Shown one piece after another: positions 57,897 through 59,142 of a DNA stretch of 59,142 nucleotides. Each line of letters opens with the position of its first letter. Positions within the stretch are counted from its first letter, which is position 1. The position numbers were made by a program, and so were the translations under genes. The DNA lies in the NCBI GenBank assembly GCA_024762935.1, contig JANTGK010000004.1, forward strand, positions 1-59,142, written 5' to 3'. The notes under the pieces are model-generated. The model searched no databases, was not told the origin of the DNA, and saw nothing but the letters and a program-made list of their open reading frames with translations. Source of the stretch: Candidatus Peregrinibacteria bacterium. GTDB lineage: Bacteria > Patescibacteriota > Gracilibacteria > CAIRYL01 > GCA-016699755.

Positions 57897-59096
57897 TTAC
57901 CACATAACGTCTGTTGTAGTCTCTCTTACGGTCCATGGACCTTCGGGAACATCTTTTCTATCCACAAATCTCCATGAGGTTTTACTGTTTGTGCGGAGAC
58001 CGAGACAGTCCCAAAAAGCAGGTGATATATCAAGTCCAGCACCAACTCCATAGGTATTTTTATGTTCTTGATTCCCAAAGACATATTCGTAATCGTCTTC
58101 ATAAAAAGGCCCGACATCTTCCCATTGTCCATAACAGGTTTTTCCATTATATGTCACTTCAATCCATCGATTTTTAATGACAGATTTCTTATTTTTTTCT
58201 TCTTCATACCAAGGGATATCGTGCGCTGATGCCTTTCTTTTTCCCGACTCGTCAAAATCGTTGTATGGAAGAGCAAAATAGAAAGCATTTTCATTTGGAA
58301 TAAAGTCACAAGGGCGAAATCCACATCTATTATCGGGATCATCTACGCCTCCAAAATGCTTTCCCCAATCTTCGTCCCATGCACTTTCTGCATTTGAGAT
58401 AAATCCATTAGAATCATCAGCGCTTTCACCCGCCCAAAAAACAGTAGTCATAACTGTTTTTAATGATTTTGATAGAGGGGGATTGCTTGGTTTTTTTGGA
58501 ATTTTTGTTGAATCAGGGAGGAGAGAATCCATGAGAAATATAAATTCAGCCATTTCTCCTCGAGTAATCATATATGTTGGGTTTCCAGAAATATTTGCGA
58601 GAAGTCCGAGTTCATTTGCTTTTTCCCGATATGGCTCGTACCACTCCTCACTTTCTCCTTTTGGAGGAATATCCAATTGATAGGCTTCAAGTATTATTTT
58701 TAGAGCCTCTGGTGAAGTGATATTATTTTTTCCTCGGAAAAAACCATCTTGATACCCATTAATAACATTGAATTTTTTTGCTGTACAAACATATGGGGTA
58801 AACCACTCATTTCGAGGAACATCTGGAAATGTATATTTTTGAGTTTCACATGATTCTATTTCTCCGAGAGTAAACCGTGAGGCAATAATAATCTTTGTAA
58901 AATCATAACGATTTATTTTATTCCATGGTTTATATGTACCATCTTTATACCCTTGAACGATTCCCTTTGCTTCAACATACGATATGGCCTCTTGAAAAGA
59001 TGTTCTCTCTTGAACATCAGAAAAAGCGATACATGTGCTGGATATCATTCCGATTCCAAGAAGAATACCAAAGGTTTTTTTTATATATGAATTCAT
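57897..59096 (-). CDS. S-layer homology protein with C-terminal RlpA-like barrel
   Basis: The 399 residues start with a signal peptide (about 1-24, MNSYIKKTFGILLGIGMISS). SLH repeats occupy about 25-195 (GYKDGTYKPWNKINRYDFTK; GYQDGFFRGKNNITSPEALK). The C-terminal part (about 215-399) contains RWIEVTYNGKTCYGQWEDVG, PFYEDDYEYVFG and GAGLDISPAFWDCLG, which parallels the DRGPF and DLS landmarks of RlpA-like double-psi barrels, with several Cys that could pair. A wall-bound sugar-cleaving or binding role is an inference. It converges on the deacetylase/glycosyltransferase gene. Confidence 0.82.
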   Translation of the reverse strand: MNSYIKKTFGILLGIGMISSTCIAFSDVQERTSFQEAISYVEAKGIVQGYKDGTYKPWNKINRYDFTKIIIASRFTLGEIESCETQKYTFPDVPRNEWFTPYVCTAKKFNVINGYQDGFFRGKNNITSPEALKIILEAYQLDIPPKGESEEWYEPYREKANELGLLANISGNPTYMITRGEMAEFIFLMDSLLPDSTKIPKKPSNPPLSKSLKTVMTTVFWAGESADDSNGFISNAESAWDEDWGKHFGGVDDPDNRCGFRPCDFIPNENAFYFALPYNDFDESGKRKASAHDIPWYEEEKNKKSVIKNRWIEVTYNGKTCYGQWEDVGPFYEDDYEYVFGNQEHKNTYGVGAGLDISPAFWDCLGLRTNSKTSWRFVDRKDVPEGPWTVRETTTDVMW

Positions 59097-59142
59097 TGTG
59101 AAAGAAAAATCTATTTTATCTCAGTGTATTTTTTCATACTTA

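Overview
The window is an AT-rich bacterial chromosome segment with densely packed genes on both strands. Genes are read with the standard code. UGA is a real stop, because the coupled pairs at 35838/35841 and 41872/41875 use TGA inside ATGA overlaps and lgt ends in TGA. This argues against the UGA-recoded lineages (code 25). The gene content points to a Candidate Phyla Radiation (Patescibacteria) genome, possibly Peregrinibacteria-like: three S-layer-homology proteins, a giant alpha-2-macroglobulin, lone biosynthetic genes (carA, trpB, purA), many GTG/TTG starts and 1-nt stop/start overlaps. That placement is an inference from content, not a phylogeny.

Layout. 1-5.3 kb: a truncated nuclease-like DUF5655 gene, a repeat-rich gap, purA, nnrD, a membrane protein and carA. 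5.3-13.7 kb: a possible structured RNA, a 2133-residue alpha-2-macroglobulin, then a peroxide-stress operon (PerR-like Fur, Dps, 2-Cys peroxiredoxin) behind a palindromic operator that covers its promoter. 13.7-19.4 kb: small envelope proteins, yggS followed by REP-like hairpins, a 905-aa SLH/RlpA/CAP surface protein, and lgt. 19.4-28.1 kb: an RND pump whose promoter carries a CsoR-type palindrome in its spacer, and a leftward sugar-phosphate operon tal-pgi-gnd-zwf. 28.1-34.5 kb: glutaredoxin, L21, a Cys-rich SLH protein, DUF3137-LemA, an RRM protein, tRNA-Ser with an 81-bp duplication that includes its 3' end, L28 and a site-2 protease. 34.5-40.3 kb: a second possible structured RNA, a coupled MTA-phosphorylase-like/ArsS-like radical SAM pair, a CPBP protease, an M23 peptidase, trpB and rlmH. 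40.3-48.5 kb: an accessory region with five tRNAs lying among duplicated tRNA 3' ends, a decayed histidine kinase, and two loci that together resemble an extracytoplasmic flavin/electron-transfer system (ApbE, ferric-reductase-like protein, RnfD-like protein, FMN-binding-domain protein). 48.5-52.8 kb: the infA-rpmJ-rpsM-rpsK-rpsD-rpoA-rplQ-rplM-rpsI operon. 52.9-59.1 kb: a membrane-anchored TPR protein, a polysaccharide deacetylase/glycosyltransferase fusion and another SLH protein.

Together the genes describe a cell with an S-layer-like surface and processed lipoproteins, an oxidative-stress module, an oxidative pentose-phosphate route that can supply NADPH, and possibly membrane redox chemistry outside the cytoplasm. 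The most interesting items are the split flavin/redox loci, the phosphorylase-radical SAM pair, the tRNA 3'-end duplications, the REP-like hairpin family and the two unassigned structured intergenic regions. No CRISPR array, complete insertion sequence, rRNA gene or replication origin was seen.
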